Shown here piece after piece: positions 8,667 through 18,536 of a stretch of DNA of 44,239 nucleotides (positions are counted from its first letter, which is position 1; each line of letters begins with the position of its first letter). Origin of the DNA: Verrucomicrobiaceae bacterium (lineage in GTDB: Bacteria; Verrucomicrobiota; Verrucomicrobiia; Verrucomicrobiales; Verrucomicrobiaceae). The position numbers and the translations under genes were made by a program. Where the stretch lies: positions 1-44,239 of the forward strand of contig JAIXYN010000036.1 in assembly GCA_027490195.1 (NCBI GenBank), given 5' to 3'. The notes under the pieces were generated by a model, which worked only from the letters and a program-made list of their open reading frames with translations, was not told where the DNA came from and did no database searches.

Positions 8667-9103
8667 CGCCGGTTCAGCGGAGGGGATCATCTTGTCCCCC
8701 ATTTGGAAGTGGTGGGCGAAGCGCAGCGCAGAAGGATCAAGATGATCCCTCTTCTGCCAGCCCCGCTCCGCTTCCTCACATCACCCGCGTCTCCGCCGCC
8801 GCCAGCACCGCTCAGGTCTAGCCGTAGCTGAGGGCCACGCTCAGAATCGGTTACAACCTGCCACTCAAAACGAATCCCTCTAACCGCCGAGGATAGGGAA
8901 AATTGAACAGTCGAATATCACGAGACTGCGCATGAAAACCAATAATATCAGTTGAATACGTATCGCAGGCGCGCTATATTTCTATAGCACTACAGCACAA
9001 AACTCACTGTAACTCGATAAAAATGAGAACTTTAGCGTTATTGCCGGACTCGGCAGAGTTGTTTCTCATCAGCTAGTACTCCCAAGAACATAAGACTAAC
9101 GTC
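8667..9103. other. Intergenic region between cimA and the AT-rich orphan
   Basis: No gene was found in these 437 bases. The first 100 bases hold an inverted repeat (8683-8749). From about 8880 the composition turns AT-rich, matching the following gene. A perfect 6-bp palindrome, GCTATA-TTTC-TATAGC, at 8973-8988 could be a regulator site. The composition change suggests that foreign DNA begins near 8880. Confidence 0.5.
8683..8749. repeat. Inverted repeat after cimA
   Basis: GGGATCATCTTG at 8683-8694 is perfectly complementary to CAAGATGATCCC at 8738-8749, giving a 12-bp stem with a 43-nt loop, 16 nt after the cimA stop. There is no T-tract, so it is not a standard terminator. It may stabilise the mRNA 3' end or be a degenerate small palindromic element. 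Confidence 0.6.
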
Positions 9104-9724
9104 ATGTCTGCAAAGCCCCCTGAATACGAACAACATCCTGGTCTCGAGCTGTTGGGACAAAGGATATATTGGCCCAGAACGAAGCAGGCAACCATCACGG
9201 CGGTTTCTCTGATCATGGGCATTTGTGTTGTCGTCTACACTGTAGTTGCGTTGGGACGCCCAGAGAATCTTGGCGCGGTTGCAACTATGATTTCGGCTGG
9301 AACCTACGAGCAGAATGGTAGACCGACTGGCATTACAGCCTCCACAATTTACCGCTTTTGGACACCAAGCCCCGAAACAAAGAAAGATATTGCGAAATCG
9401 CTCGGCATACCGAGCTTCGAGAATCCGCCGAAGGATAAGATTCCGGCATACTATTGGTGCAGCGATGATGAATCCGAGGTCGACAAATTCATTGAAATCC
9501 TGGATATGCACAACATCATGGGCCTCAGTATAGTCCCATCCAAAGGCTTAGGTACATCCCACAAGATAAAGCGCGGTTACATTTGGGAGGTCACCATTAA
9601 TCGAGAGCATCCAATCAGCAAAAAGACCTTCATCAATCTATATGCTTCGCATTGGAAGAGAGAGAAAGATATATACCTTGAGGAATTGCATGTTTCAACG
9701 GAGCACACCGAACCTGCAAAGTAG
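9104..9724 (+). CDS. Orphan membrane-anchored protein, unknown function
   Basis: The 206-residue product has one hydrophobic segment at about 29-50 (TITAVSLIMGICVVVYTVVAL) and a soluble C-terminal part with Trp/Tyr-rich stretches (IYRFWTPSPETKK, IPAYYWCSDDESEV). No family was recognised. Its base composition and that of its upstream region are clearly more AT-rich than the neighbours, with codons such as ATA and AAA common. This suggests horizontal acquisition. The start is ATG 9104; no strong ribosome-binding site is visible. Confidence 0.6.
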   Translation: MSAKPPEYEQHPGLELLGQRIYWPRTKQATITAVSLIMGICVVVYTVVALGRPENLGAVATMISAGTYEQNGRPTGITASTIYRFWTPSPETKKDIAKSLGIPSFENPPKDKIPAYYWCSDDESEVDKFIEILDMHNIMGLSIVPSKGLGTSHKIKRGYIWEVTINREHPISKKTFINLYASHWKREKDIYLEELHVSTEHTEPAK

Positions 9725-9918
9725 GGCAACATTCAAAAGTGCACCCCTGATATCCTGAGCAAGCCAGCAGATGCCACTGGGGTTGAACAAGCCCGGCTCT
9801 AACACCCTTACATCATTAGGCGCTTGGTGTTGAGCCACATCCGATCAAATCGCTATTGCGCGGTAATGTTGCGCAGAAAAAAATATCAGTCATTCTATAC
9901 GCTTTCGCAGCGAGAGGC

Positions 9919-10045
9919 ACAGTAGCCGTCTCGCTCCGTCGAGATGAGCTAAGTGTGACCGCCCCTCAGAGTACTCTCATAAAAATCATGGCACTGCAGC
10001 CTGCGGCAGCGCTAGGCACCTCTCGCGGAGCGAGAGGGCTACTGT
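9919..10045. repeat. BIME-like element: two inverted REPs headed by GTAG
   Basis: ACAGTAGCCGTCTCGCTCCG at 9919-9938 and its near-perfect inverse at 10026-10045 (19 of 20) bound a 127-bp element. Each arm, read inward, is a GTAG tetranucleotide followed by a short GC-rich hairpin; on the minus strand this is GTAG, CCTCTCG, loop, CGAGAGG. This is the classical REP layout. The right arm contains the TAG stop (10039-10041, minus strand) of the pseudouridine synthase gene. Its sequence differs from the RAYT-linked family of this window. Confidence 0.75.
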
Positions 10046-10782
10046 ACCGCCTTCATCCCCGCTGCTTCCAGCACCGCATTCAGATCTGCGGGCAGCGGAG
10101 CTTTGACACTGAGCTGCTGCCCTGACGCGGGGTGCTTCAGGCCCAGTTCATGCGCGTGTAGAAACAGGCGCTTGGCAAGGAGCGTTTTGCGCAGTTTGCG
10201 GTTCAAATCAAAGGAGCCGTACACATCATCCCCCACCAGCGGGAGATGCCGGGAGGCGGCTTGGACGCGGATCTGATGCGTCTTGCCGGTGATGAGTTCG
10301 ACTTCGAGCAAGACCACGCGATTGAGTGCATTCGCCTCAAGCACCCGGTATTTCGCCTCGGCATTGGGACGTGCGCCGTGGCGCACGGTCGTGCGCACCT
10401 GGTTTTTAGCATGCGCGGTGATCAGGTGATCCAGCCACACGCCTTCAGGCTTGGCAGCACTGCCGCTGCATAGGGCGAGGTATTTTTTGCGCACCTGTTC
10501 GGCCTCAAAAGCCGTGCGGCATGCGGCGGCTGTTTTTTCATCCTTGGCCCCTAGCAAGACCCCCGAGGTGTCCTGATCGAGGCGGTGCAGCAGCCACACG
10601 CTGCCTGCCGCCGTTTTGAAGCAGCGCCGGTCATGGTCATAGCTGCCTTCAAACGCCGCCATCTGCGGTTTGCCAGACTTCGGGTTCGGGTGCGAGAGCA
10701 CTCCCTGCGGTTTGTTCACCACAATGAGGAAACGATCCTCATGCAGGATGTCGCAGCGGGTCATGGCGGAGGCGGGAGTCAT
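10039..10782 (-). CDS. RluA-family RNA pseudouridine synthase
   Basis: The 247-residue enzyme isomerises uridine to pseudouridine in rRNA or tRNA. The catalytic motif HRLDQDTSGVLLGAK is present with its aspartate, together with VNKPQGVLSHP at the N-terminus and ELITGKTHQIRVQAA and PLVGDDVYG in the C-terminal half. It has no S4 domain, so it resembles the RluA/RluC-like compact proteins; the exact target site cannot be read. Its ATG overlaps the stop of the upstream reductase by four bases, so the two are cotranscribed. Its stop lies inside a REP-like element. Confidence 0.88.
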   Translation of the reverse strand: MTPASAMTRCDILHEDRFLIVVNKPQGVLSHPNPKSGKPQMAAFEGSYDHDRRCFKTAAGSVWLLHRLDQDTSGVLLGAKDEKTAAACRTAFEAEQVRKKYLALCSGSAAKPEGVWLDHLITAHAKNQVRTTVRHGARPNAEAKYRVLEANALNRVVLLEVELITGKTHQIRVQAASRHLPLVGDDVYGSFDLNRKLRKTLLAKRLFLHAHELGLKHPASGQQLSVKAPLPADLNAVLEAAGMKAVQ

Positions 10783-11663
10783 TGGGGCTGATACTTCTGC
10801 ACCAAGTACTCTTCCAGCGCATCGTACCAGTTGCGAATCTCACCGCCCAGCACGCTTTGCAATTTCGCATTGCTCATCACGGTCATCAGCGGTCGTGGTG
10901 CCTTGAGCTGGGTGAGACTGGCTAGCCCGATGGGCTGCACCGTCGTGGTTTTGACCGGCATTTCCAGCCCGGCGGCAATCGTGAGCGCGGCCTCAGCCCA
11001 GGAATGCCAGGAAGCGACACCGCTGTTGCACAGATGCAGCACTCCGCAGGTTGTCGGATGCCGGACAATGAGTTGTTCAATCCAACCGCCAATGTCTGCA
11101 TTGCTCGTCGGTACCGAAATTTTATCCACCACAGCGCTGAGGTCGTCGGTCTGCAGAGCCCGCTGGATAATGTTGTCAGGATGGCTCGGTTTGTGGGGGC
11201 CAAACAACCACGAAACGCGTGCCACGAGCGCGCCGGGAGATGCCTTGAGCACCGCCTTTTCTCCGGCAAGTTTGGTGCGGCCATAAATGTTTACCGGGGC
11301 CGTCTCGTCTGCTTCAAACCACAGGTCACGAGCCTCACCGCTGAACACGTAGTCGGTGCTGAAATGGATCATGCGTGCGCCACGTGTGTGGCAGCATTCA
11401 GCCAGAATCTGCGGTGCCACCACATTGGCCAACAAGGCGCGTTCCGGCTGCACCTCACAAACGTCCGGGCTGGTCATGCCTGCGGCATTGAGGAGCACAT
11501 CAAACTGCTGTGAAACCAGCTTCGCACCGATGGTGTCAGGCTGCTCAAAATCCAGATCAGCACGTCCCCATGCGGTCGTTTCAAAATTGGCAGCGAATTG
11601 CTGGTGCAAGGCACGTCCCAGGCCGCCGTTGGCGCCGAGAATGAGGATACGAGGGGCTGGCAT
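10779..11663 (-). CDS. RmlD-like sugar-nucleotide reductase (extended SDR)
   Basis: The protein (294 residues from the ATG at 11663) belongs to the dTDP-4-dehydrorhamnose reductase group of extended short-chain dehydrogenases. It shows the NAD(P) glycine motif GANGGLGRAL after ILIL, NAAGMTSPDVCE, STDYVFSG and the catalytic YGRTK. Family members reduce dTDP-4-keto-rhamnose or related substrates. No rmlA, rmlB or rmlC lies nearby, so the substrate is uncertain. The start was placed at MPAPRILILGANGG rather than 39 nt upstream because it leads directly into the Rossmann fold. The 3' end overlaps the pseudouridine synthase gene. Confidence 0.85.
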   Translation of the reverse strand: MPAPRILILGANGGLGRALHQQFAANFETTAWGRADLDFEQPDTIGAKLVSQQFDVLLNAAGMTSPDVCEVQPERALLANVVAPQILAECCHTRGARMIHFSTDYVFSGEARDLWFEADETAPVNIYGRTKLAGEKAVLKASPGALVARVSWLFGPHKPSHPDNIIQRALQTDDLSAVVDKISVPTSNADIGGWIEQLIVRHPTTCGVLHLCNSGVASWHSWAEAALTIAAGLEMPVKTTTVQPIGLASLTQLKAPRPLMTVMSNAKLQSVLGGEIRNWYDALEEYLVQKYQPQ

Positions 11664-11742
11664 GCCCCATGCTTGCCATACCTCCCGCGCTTGCAAAGCC
11701 AAAAGGCATGCCCAAGATAGACGCTTGACTGATTAAGGATGA

Positions 11743-13014
11743 ATGAGTGATGCACAGCCCAGGATTGTGATTATCGGCGCCGGCCTTGCGGGGCTGGCGT
11801 GTGCTCGTGTCCTTGCCGCAGCAGGTCGGCCCTTCATTATTTTGGAAGCCTCCAACGCCGTTGGCGGTCGTGTCCGCACGGATGTGGTGGATGGCTTCCA
11901 GCTCGACCGCGGCTTCCAGATCTTCCTGCCAGGCTATCCTGAGGCCAAGCGAGTGCTGGACTATGAGGCGCTCGACCTCCGCCCGATCTACCGTGGGGCG
12001 GATGTCTTCGTCAAGAATCGTTTCCACCGCTTGGCAGACCCTCTGGCCCATCCGCTCGCAGCACTGCAAAATATCAATGATCCTATCGTTTCCCTGCGCG
12101 ACAAATGGACCACGCTGCTGCTGCGCAAGGAAGTGTTCGGCCTGCGCGAACCTCCCGCTGACCTCCCAGAGATGGAGACGGAGGACTACCTGCGCGACTT
12201 TGGCTTTTCTGAAAACATGATCGACCGCTTCTTCCGCCCGTTTTTTGGCGGGGTCTTTCTGGAAAAGGATCTGCGCACCAGCGCACGCATGATGCTGTTT
12301 TTATTTGCCATGTTTGACCGGGCGGGCAGCGCGATACCTGCGCGTGGCATGCAGGCGATCCCGGATCAGCTCGCCCAGGCGCTGCCCTCGGGAAGCCTGC
12401 GGCTGAATTCTCCAGTATCTGCCGTGCGCGCCGGTGAGGTCACTCTGGGCACCGGTGAAGTGCTGCACGCAGACCACGTCATCGTGGCAGTCAGCGAAGA
12501 GGTGGCACATCGGCTTTTGCCCTCGACCGAAAACACCACGCTCCTCCCCAGCCGCTCCGCCACCTGCATGTATTTTGCCACGGATGAGCTGCCACCGGGC
12601 GATGCCATCCTGCATCTGGATGGGGACGGTCGCGGTCCGGTCAACAGCATCCTCGCGCTCTCGCGCGTCTCACCGCACTATGCGCCACCGGGGCAGCACC
12701 TCATCTCCGCCTCCATCATCGGTGCGCCATCCAGCACTGAATTGGAGCAGGTCGTACGCGAGCAAATGCGCAGTTGGTTCGGAGAGGCCGTCGTCTCCAA
12801 ATGGCGACACCTGCGCACCTACCAGATCCGTCATGCCCAGCCGGAGAGCCGACAGCTTAGGCTGGGTAACAGCCCACTTGCCAGCGTGATCCAGCCCGGC
12901 CTCTATCGCTGCGGCGACTGGTGTGAGCAGGTCTCGATCAACGGCGCACTTCTCAGCGGCCGTCGATGCGGAGCGGCGGTAATGAAAGCGTTGGGAGAAC
13001 CGAGCCTGGATTAG
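11743..13014 (+). CDS. FAD-dependent amine oxidase-family oxidoreductase
   Basis: The 423-residue flavoprotein starts with the dinucleotide-binding motif IVIIGAGLAGLACARVL and the following ILEASNAVGGRVRTD. This is characteristic of the amine oxidase, phytoene desaturase and protoporphyrinogen oxidase superfamily. The C-terminal FAD motif is visible as GLYRCGDWCEQVSINGALLSGRRCG. The substrate is unknown. It is transcribed divergently from the RmlD-like gene (79 nt apart), and its last 62 nt overlap the convergent lipoprotein gene. Confidence 0.85.
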   Translation: MSDAQPRIVIIGAGLAGLACARVLAAAGRPFIILEASNAVGGRVRTDVVDGFQLDRGFQIFLPGYPEAKRVLDYEALDLRPIYRGADVFVKNRFHRLADPLAHPLAALQNINDPIVSLRDKWTTLLLRKEVFGLREPPADLPEMETEDYLRDFGFSENMIDRFFRPFFGGVFLEKDLRTSARMMLFLFAMFDRAGSAIPARGMQAIPDQLAQALPSGSLRLNSPVSAVRAGEVTLGTGEVLHADHVIVAVSEEVAHRLLPSTENTTLLPSRSATCMYFATDELPPGDAILHLDGDGRGPVNSILALSRVSPHYAPPGQHLISASIIGAPSSTELEQVVREQMRSWFGEAVVSKWRHLRTYQIRHAQPESRQLRLGNSPLASVIQPGLYRCGDWCEQVSINGALLSGRRCGAAVMKALGEPSLD

Positions 13015-13426
13015 GCGTAGCAGGAGCTGACTCCGTGGGCAGCACAAACGGGTTGATCGTGGCTGGAGCGTTGTCGAGCTTCACTTCCACCTTCGTCACG
13101 CCAAACACCTCTGGCTTCTTCTCCGCAATCGCACGCAGTTCCTGCGCAACGCCCTCGATATCCGCCCGGTTCTTGAGGTCTCGGATTGTCACCGTGGTGA
13201 AGCCCGGACCAGCCTGCACTTCGATCTTGTTCGCAGGCACCCCCATGTCCACGTGAATGAGTTTCTCCCAGGCACTGGCATGCTGCAGGTCTGGCTGCGT
13301 GATGAGCCCAGCTTTGTGATAGCGCTCCTCCGCCTCTGGGTTCGATACAGGTACTGTGGCGGCCTGCTTGCTCTGGCAGGCAACGAGACAGATGAAGACA
13401 GCGAGGAGGAAGAATCGGGGGATCAC
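12953..13426 (-). CDS. Putative lipoprotein
   Basis: The 157-residue product starts at GTG 13426, with a lipoprotein signal (FFLLAVFICLVAC, Cys at 17). A middle region of alternating charged and hydrophobic residues (GFTTVTIRDLKNRADIEGVA) is followed by a Pro-rich tail. It could be a BON-like or similar small periplasmic fold, but this is not secure. The GTG overlaps the TGA of the upstream membrane protein gene (GTGA at 13423-13426), showing coupling. The 3' end overlaps the convergent FAD oxidoreductase by 62 nt. Confidence 0.7.
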   Translation of the reverse strand: MIPRFFLLAVFICLVACQSKQAATVPVSNPEAEERYHKAGLITQPDLQHASAWEKLIHVDMGVPANKIEVQAGPGFTTVTIRDLKNRADIEGVAQELRAIAEKKPEVFGVTKVEVKLDNAPATINPFVLPTESAPATPNPGSVLPTLSLPPLRIDGR

Positions 13427-14637
13427 AGTTTGATAAAGGCCTTCTGTTTATACAGCCACCAGCAGATCAGCCAAAGTACAAAAAGCACTCCGCAGCGCTC
13501 GATGACCGGCGTCCAATAAGCTGGAAAAGCCGTCTCAGGCAGATGCTTGTGCAGATTCTCCGTGATCCAACCCGCACAGAGGCTGTGCAGCAGGTAAATC
13601 ACGATGCTGTTCATGCCCACGACCACCAGCGGGAAAACCAGCCGCCGCATGCCGAGGATCTCCACCAGCCAGTAAAAGAACGAGAGCAGGATGAGCACCC
13701 AGCCACCGCTCAGCACCGCCCAGGAGGGCGTCCAGATGCGCTTCACCACTGGCAGCAGCGTGTATTGGTCGAGCTGCGCACCCACCACCGGCAGGATCTT
13801 GAGATCAAGCGCCGTGCCTGCCACCACCAACAGGATGCCAGTGACCAGCAGTGTGGCGCACCTGCCTTTGTCTGTTTTGCGGCTGTTCATCAGGAAGCCA
13901 CCCGTGAGCGCACCACCAAGCATCGTGGCAAGCGCTGGGATGCAGTTGAGCGTTTGATAGCCGCCGCTGGTATATTGATAAGGTTGCGAACGCGGCAGCA
14001 AGTTGAGCCAATGCCGGTCAAACGCCGCAGCCGCATTCGTGTGGATGTTCCAATGCCCGGCAAAACCTGGCAGGACCCCATGCGCCGAGTCCTTCATGCC
14101 CGCGATGGCGGCGAGTTCCTGCGGCGTCGGCATGGGGTGATTGATGAAGAACCAGGTGTAACCCGCCAGAATCAGAATGATGCCGGACATGATGTATTCC
14201 CAACCCATGCGTGACAGAAGAAAGAGCACGAAATAGCCAAGGCCGATCTGCGCCAGCACATTGGTAAAAAGAAACACCGTGTGCTTGTCTCCAGAACGCG
14301 TGGCCAGCATCACCCCCAGCGCCACCAGCAAGATGGAGCGTGAGAGCGCGTGCCAGGCCATGCCAAAGAATGACTGCCCGTGCTCACGCCTCTTCGCATA
14401 CGAAAACGGCACCGCCATGCCCACCATGAACATGAAGCTCGGCTGGATCAGATCCCACAAGGAGCAGCCCTGCCAGTCCTGATGCGCGAACTGCGGTTTG
14501 ATGAACTCCCAGACGGAGCCTGGATGCGCCGCTGCCATCTGCGCTATGCCAAAGCCCGCAGAGGCCATCAGCAGCATGATGAACCCTCGAAAAGCATCGA
14601 GGGACAGAAGACGTTGGTTGGAAGTGGTTGGGTTCAT
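13423..14637 (-). CDS. DUF5009-type multi-pass membrane protein
   Basis: The 404-residue protein has about ten hydrophobic segments and begins RLLSLDAFRGFIMLLMASAG, the start shared by DUF5009 and the heparan-alpha-glucosaminide acetyltransferase-like group. SLWDLIQPSFMFMVGMAVPFSY is also typical. Members are thought to transfer acyl groups across the inner membrane onto sugars, but this is family-level inference. It is followed immediately by the coupled lipoprotein gene, suggesting a cell-envelope function for the pair. Confidence 0.82.
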   Translation of the reverse strand: MNPTTSNQRLLSLDAFRGFIMLLMASAGFGIAQMAAAHPGSVWEFIKPQFAHQDWQGCSLWDLIQPSFMFMVGMAVPFSYAKRREHGQSFFGMAWHALSRSILLVALGVMLATRSGDKHTVFLFTNVLAQIGLGYFVLFLLSRMGWEYIMSGIILILAGYTWFFINHPMPTPQELAAIAGMKDSAHGVLPGFAGHWNIHTNAAAAFDRHWLNLLPRSQPYQYTSGGYQTLNCIPALATMLGGALTGGFLMNSRKTDKGRCATLLVTGILLVVAGTALDLKILPVVGAQLDQYTLLPVVKRIWTPSWAVLSGGWVLILLSFFYWLVEILGMRRLVFPLVVVGMNSIVIYLLHSLCAGWITENLHKHLPETAFPAYWTPVIERCGVLFVLWLICWWLYKQKAFIKL

Positions 14638-14695
14638 GGAGCAACCACAAACGCCACTCGTGCAGGCCTGCTATCGAAAGCAGTGAAGGTTACAC

Positions 14696-15142
14696 TCAGG
14701 CAGCCTTGAGAACCTCGTGCGTGTGGATGGCAGGATTCACAATGTCACGCACGAACTGCGCGGGCTCGGCACCTGCACCAAAGACATAAATCCGGGTCCG
14801 CAGAGTCAGCTTCTTGATCTCAAAACCCGGATTCTGGGTGCTGCGGTAATAATTGAGGATCATTTCTTTTTCCAGATCCAGCGCCGCACCCTTCATTCCG
14901 TATTCGAGCACAAAGGCGGCTTTCTCAAACGCCGGCTGGCCACCGGTGCGGGCCTCCTGGCTGATGGAATCGATCAAAACCTTGTCCACAAACGCCTTCA
15001 GCGCAGCTTCATCCCCCTCGAATTCGATCTTGTACACACGCCCTTCGCGGTATTTCAGCGGCAGTGGGTGGGGAGCGTAAAGCAGCTTGTGGCAGTCGCT
15101 TTCAGTGTCGAACTTACCGAGGATTTCAAAAATTTGGGTCAC
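14696..15142 (-). CDS. Conserved-looking hypothetical protein
   Basis: A 148-residue product is proposed with GTG 15142 as start (VTQIFEILGKFDTESDC). The open frame continues far upstream only because it is antisense to the FHA gene, so that extension is not coding. The sequence has a normal globular composition, with KYREGRVYKIEFEGDEAALK, LDLEKEMILNYYRS and LTLRTRIYVFGAGAEPAQF. No family was recognised and the start codon is uncertain. It is divergent from the FHA protein gene with 120 nt between. Confidence 0.65.
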   Translation of the reverse strand: MTQIFEILGKFDTESDCHKLLYAPHPLPLKYREGRVYKIEFEGDEAALKAFVDKVLIDSISQEARTGGQPAFEKAAFVLEYGMKGAALDLEKEMILNYYRSTQNPGFEIKKLTLRTRIYVFGAGAEPAQFVRDIVNPAIHTHEVLKAA

Positions 15143-15262
15143 GAGGGTGGCAGGGATGGTTGCCAGCCTTCCTAGCAAGAACACCCGCCCGCGCAAGCTC
15201 GCAGCGACCTGCCGTGAATCCCTCTTGCCTCCCCTGCCCCGGCCTGCTAGAACTGCACTGTT

Positions 15263-15760
15263 ATGCCACGTATTCAATTCACCACCCCTGACGGTGCCTC
15301 TGGTGCCCTCGAACTCGACGCCGAACGCATGTCCGTGGGACGTGCCGATGACAATCAGCTCGTTATCGCAGACGATTCCGTGTCCAGTCACCATGGTGAA
15401 GTTGCATTCGACGGCAGCAGTTGGACGCTCACTGACCTCGGTTCCACCAACGGCACCAAAATCGGCGGATCCCGTGTTGATACCGTCAATCTCACGTCTG
15501 GAGGTGCGTTTCAGCTCGGCAATGTGAACTGCGTTTTCATCGGAGATAGCGAAGAAGAATCCTATTCCGGCCAGACCTCCACGATGTCCACGGCATCCAG
15601 CGGCTATGGCAGCCTCCCTTACAATGGCCGTCTGCGCACGGGCTTTGGCCCGAAGGTGAAGCAAAAAAATCCTGGCGGGGCACTTCAGACGCTGCTCGGA
15701 GTTGTCGGCCTTCTGGCCTGCGCTGCCGCCGTCTATTTCGCCAAGCAAATGGGAGCCTGA
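15263..15760 (+). CDS. FHA-domain protein with C-terminal membrane anchor
   Basis: The 165-residue protein has a forkhead-associated domain in residues 1-95. Visible motifs are SVGRADDNQLVIADDSVSSHH (the GR, S and H phosphothreonine-binding positions) and LTDLGSTNGTKIGG. A Ser/Gly-rich linker leads to a single hydrophobic helix at the C-terminus (LLGVVGLLACAAAVYFA). It should dock on phosphothreonine proteins at the membrane. No Ser/Thr kinase or phosphatase gene is in the window. ATG 15263 directly begins the first beta strand. Confidence 0.88.
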   Translation: MPRIQFTTPDGASGALELDAERMSVGRADDNQLVIADDSVSSHHGEVAFDGSSWTLTDLGSTNGTKIGGSRVDTVNLTSGGAFQLGNVNCVFIGDSEEESYSGQTSTMSTASSGYGSLPYNGRLRTGFGPKVKQKNPGGALQTLLGVVGLLACAAAVYFAKQMGA

Positions 15761-15901
15761 GACTCACAACAAGCACGCGCTCGCGATCTCCGCTCCTGCT
15801 CGGAGCACCCCAGCGGTCCATCAGGCTGTCTTGGTACGACCTGCGCGTCATGAAAACAACCTTTGCGGCTTCATCATGCCGCCATTCAAAGAAAAGCATC
15901 C

Positions 15902-17173
<1,272 letters not shown>

Positions 17174-17248
17174 GGTCACATTCCAGTTGACGCCCGGCCT
17201 CATTCCCCTATTTTCACTGCCCTTTTCCCAAACCACCTAGACCCGTTT

Positions 17249-17482
17249 ATGACCGAAATTCAGATCCGTAAAGGCGAGCCCGTTGACCGCGCTCTCAAAC
17301 GCCTCAAGACCCGCCTCGAAATGGACGGCATCCTTGAAGAAGTCCGTCGCCTGCGTGCGCATGAGACCCCTAAAGAACGCACCAAGCGCAAAGCCCGCGC
17401 TGCTGCCAAGCGTGGCAAGATCCGCTATCGCTTCACCCTGCCAAAGGCCCCCGGCGCTCCCGAGTCTCCTGTTTCCGCATAA
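17249..17482 (+). CDS. rpsU: 30S ribosomal protein bS21
   Basis: The 77-residue protein has the bS21 pattern: a short acidic/basic start (MTEIQIRKGEPVDRALKRLK) and a long basic helix (KERTKRKARAAAKRGKIRYR). It binds the 30S platform near the 3' end of 16S rRNA and influences initiation. The Pro-rich tail after the basic helix makes it slightly longer than the Escherichia coli protein. A strong intrinsic terminator follows 29 nt after the stop, so this is the end of the transcription unit. Confidence 0.96.
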   Translation: MTEIQIRKGEPVDRALKRLKTRLEMDGILEEVRRLRAHETPKERTKRKARAAAKRGKIRYRFTLPKAPGAPESPVSA

Positions 17483-17511
17483 TCCGGCATCGGGAAAAGA
17501 TCATTCTAAAA

Positions 17512-17537
17512 GGGCGGGGTCATCCCCGCCCTTTTTT
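17512..17537 (+). terminator. Rho-independent terminator after rpsU
   Basis: A perfect 8-bp GC stem (GGGCGGGG 17512-17519 with CCCCGCCC 17524-17531), a TCAT loop and six T residues (17532-17537) form a textbook intrinsic terminator. Preceding A residues make it partly bidirectional. Confidence 0.95.
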
Positions 17538-17649
17538 GTGCCCGCAGCACTCAATATTGGCAAACGGCTCCATCTGACTATCCGGGCCTTGCAGTTCTTC
17601 CTGTTCATCAAGATTCCTCGCTGTTTAGTTCCGGCTATTTCTTCACCTC

Positions 17650-18534
17650 ATGAAACTCAAACTCGACCTCGATGATTTTCGCGTGCCCGATGGCAAACCG
17701 TTTCGCATCAAGAAGGCGAAGACAAAGGTGAAAGACCTCTACGAAGATGAGGCTCACTATGAGTCCCTCATCGCTGAATTCCGCACAGAGATCGACGACC
17801 TCCAGCAGAAGATGTATGCGCAGGACCGGCAGGCGCTGCTGCTCGTGTTTCAGGCGATGGATGCCGCCGGCAAGGACAGCACCATCAAGCACGTGATGAG
17901 CGGAGTGAACACTCAAGGCGTGGAGGTGCATGCCTTCAAGCGTCCTACCTCGGCTGAACTGGACCATGATTTCATGTGGCGCCACACACGCGCCATGCCA
18001 CCACGCGGACGGATCGGCATCTTCAACCGCAGCTATTATGAGGAGGTTCTCACCTGTCGCGTTCATCCTGAGATCGTGACCAAGGTGCAGCGCCTGCCCG
18101 AGCAGACGACAAAGGACATCGACAAACTCTTCGCCGACCGGCTCAAGGACATCCGTAACTTTGAGGCCTACTGCCACCGCAACGGCATTCTCATTCTCAA
18201 ATTCTTCCTCAACGTGTCCAAAGCCGAGCAGAAGAAGCGCTTTCTCGCACGCATCAACACTCCCAGCAAGAATTGGAAATTTGAAGAAAGCGATGTGGGC
18301 GAACGCGGCCACTGGAAGGAATACATGGCGGCTTATGAAGACGCCATCCGCGCCACTGCCACCAAAGACTGCCTCTGGTATGTCATCCCTGCGGATGACA
18401 AGAAAAACATGCGTCTCATCGTCAGTGCCGCGATCCTAGCCGAGATGAAGAGCATGAAGCTAAAATATCCCGAACTGCCGCCGGAACAGAAGAAGCACCT
18501 GCAAGCGGCGAAGGAGATGCTGCTGGCGGAGTGA
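17650..18534 (+). CDS. Polyphosphate kinase 2 family protein
   Basis: PPK2 enzymes move phosphate between polyphosphate and nucleotides. The 294-residue, single-domain protein has Walker A in FQAMDAAGKDSTIKHVM (GKD at 74-76), a lid region with PTSAELDHDFMWRHTRAMP, and the Walker B-like IGIFNRSYYEEVL. The size and single domain fit the short PPK2 group that phosphorylates NDPs or NMPs; the subclass cannot be fixed by eye. It follows the rpsU terminator, so it has its own promoter. A heptad array begins three bases after its stop. Confidence 0.93.
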   Translation: MKLKLDLDDFRVPDGKPFRIKKAKTKVKDLYEDEAHYESLIAEFRTEIDDLQQKMYAQDRQALLLVFQAMDAAGKDSTIKHVMSGVNTQGVEVHAFKRPTSAELDHDFMWRHTRAMPPRGRIGIFNRSYYEEVLTCRVHPEIVTKVQRLPEQTTKDIDKLFADRLKDIRNFEAYCHRNGILILKFFLNVSKAEQKKRFLARINTPSKNWKFEESDVGERGHWKEYMAAYEDAIRATATKDCLWYVIPADDKKNMRLIVSAAILAEMKSMKLKYPELPPEQKKHLQAAKEMLLAE

Positions 18535-18536
18535 GC

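Noticed and set aside
7290..8702. Long antisense frame opposite cimA (470 aa)
   Set aside because: It is a shadow of a high-GC gene with clear motifs on the plus strand, and its composition is His/Val/Ala-rich and domain-free. The same applies to 15848-17236 opposite purA and 32565-34196 opposite the esterase gene.
14696..15748. A 350-residue minus-strand protein
   Set aside because: Its first 200 residues are antisense to the FHA gene and lack protein character. Only the part from about 15142 downwards looks coding.
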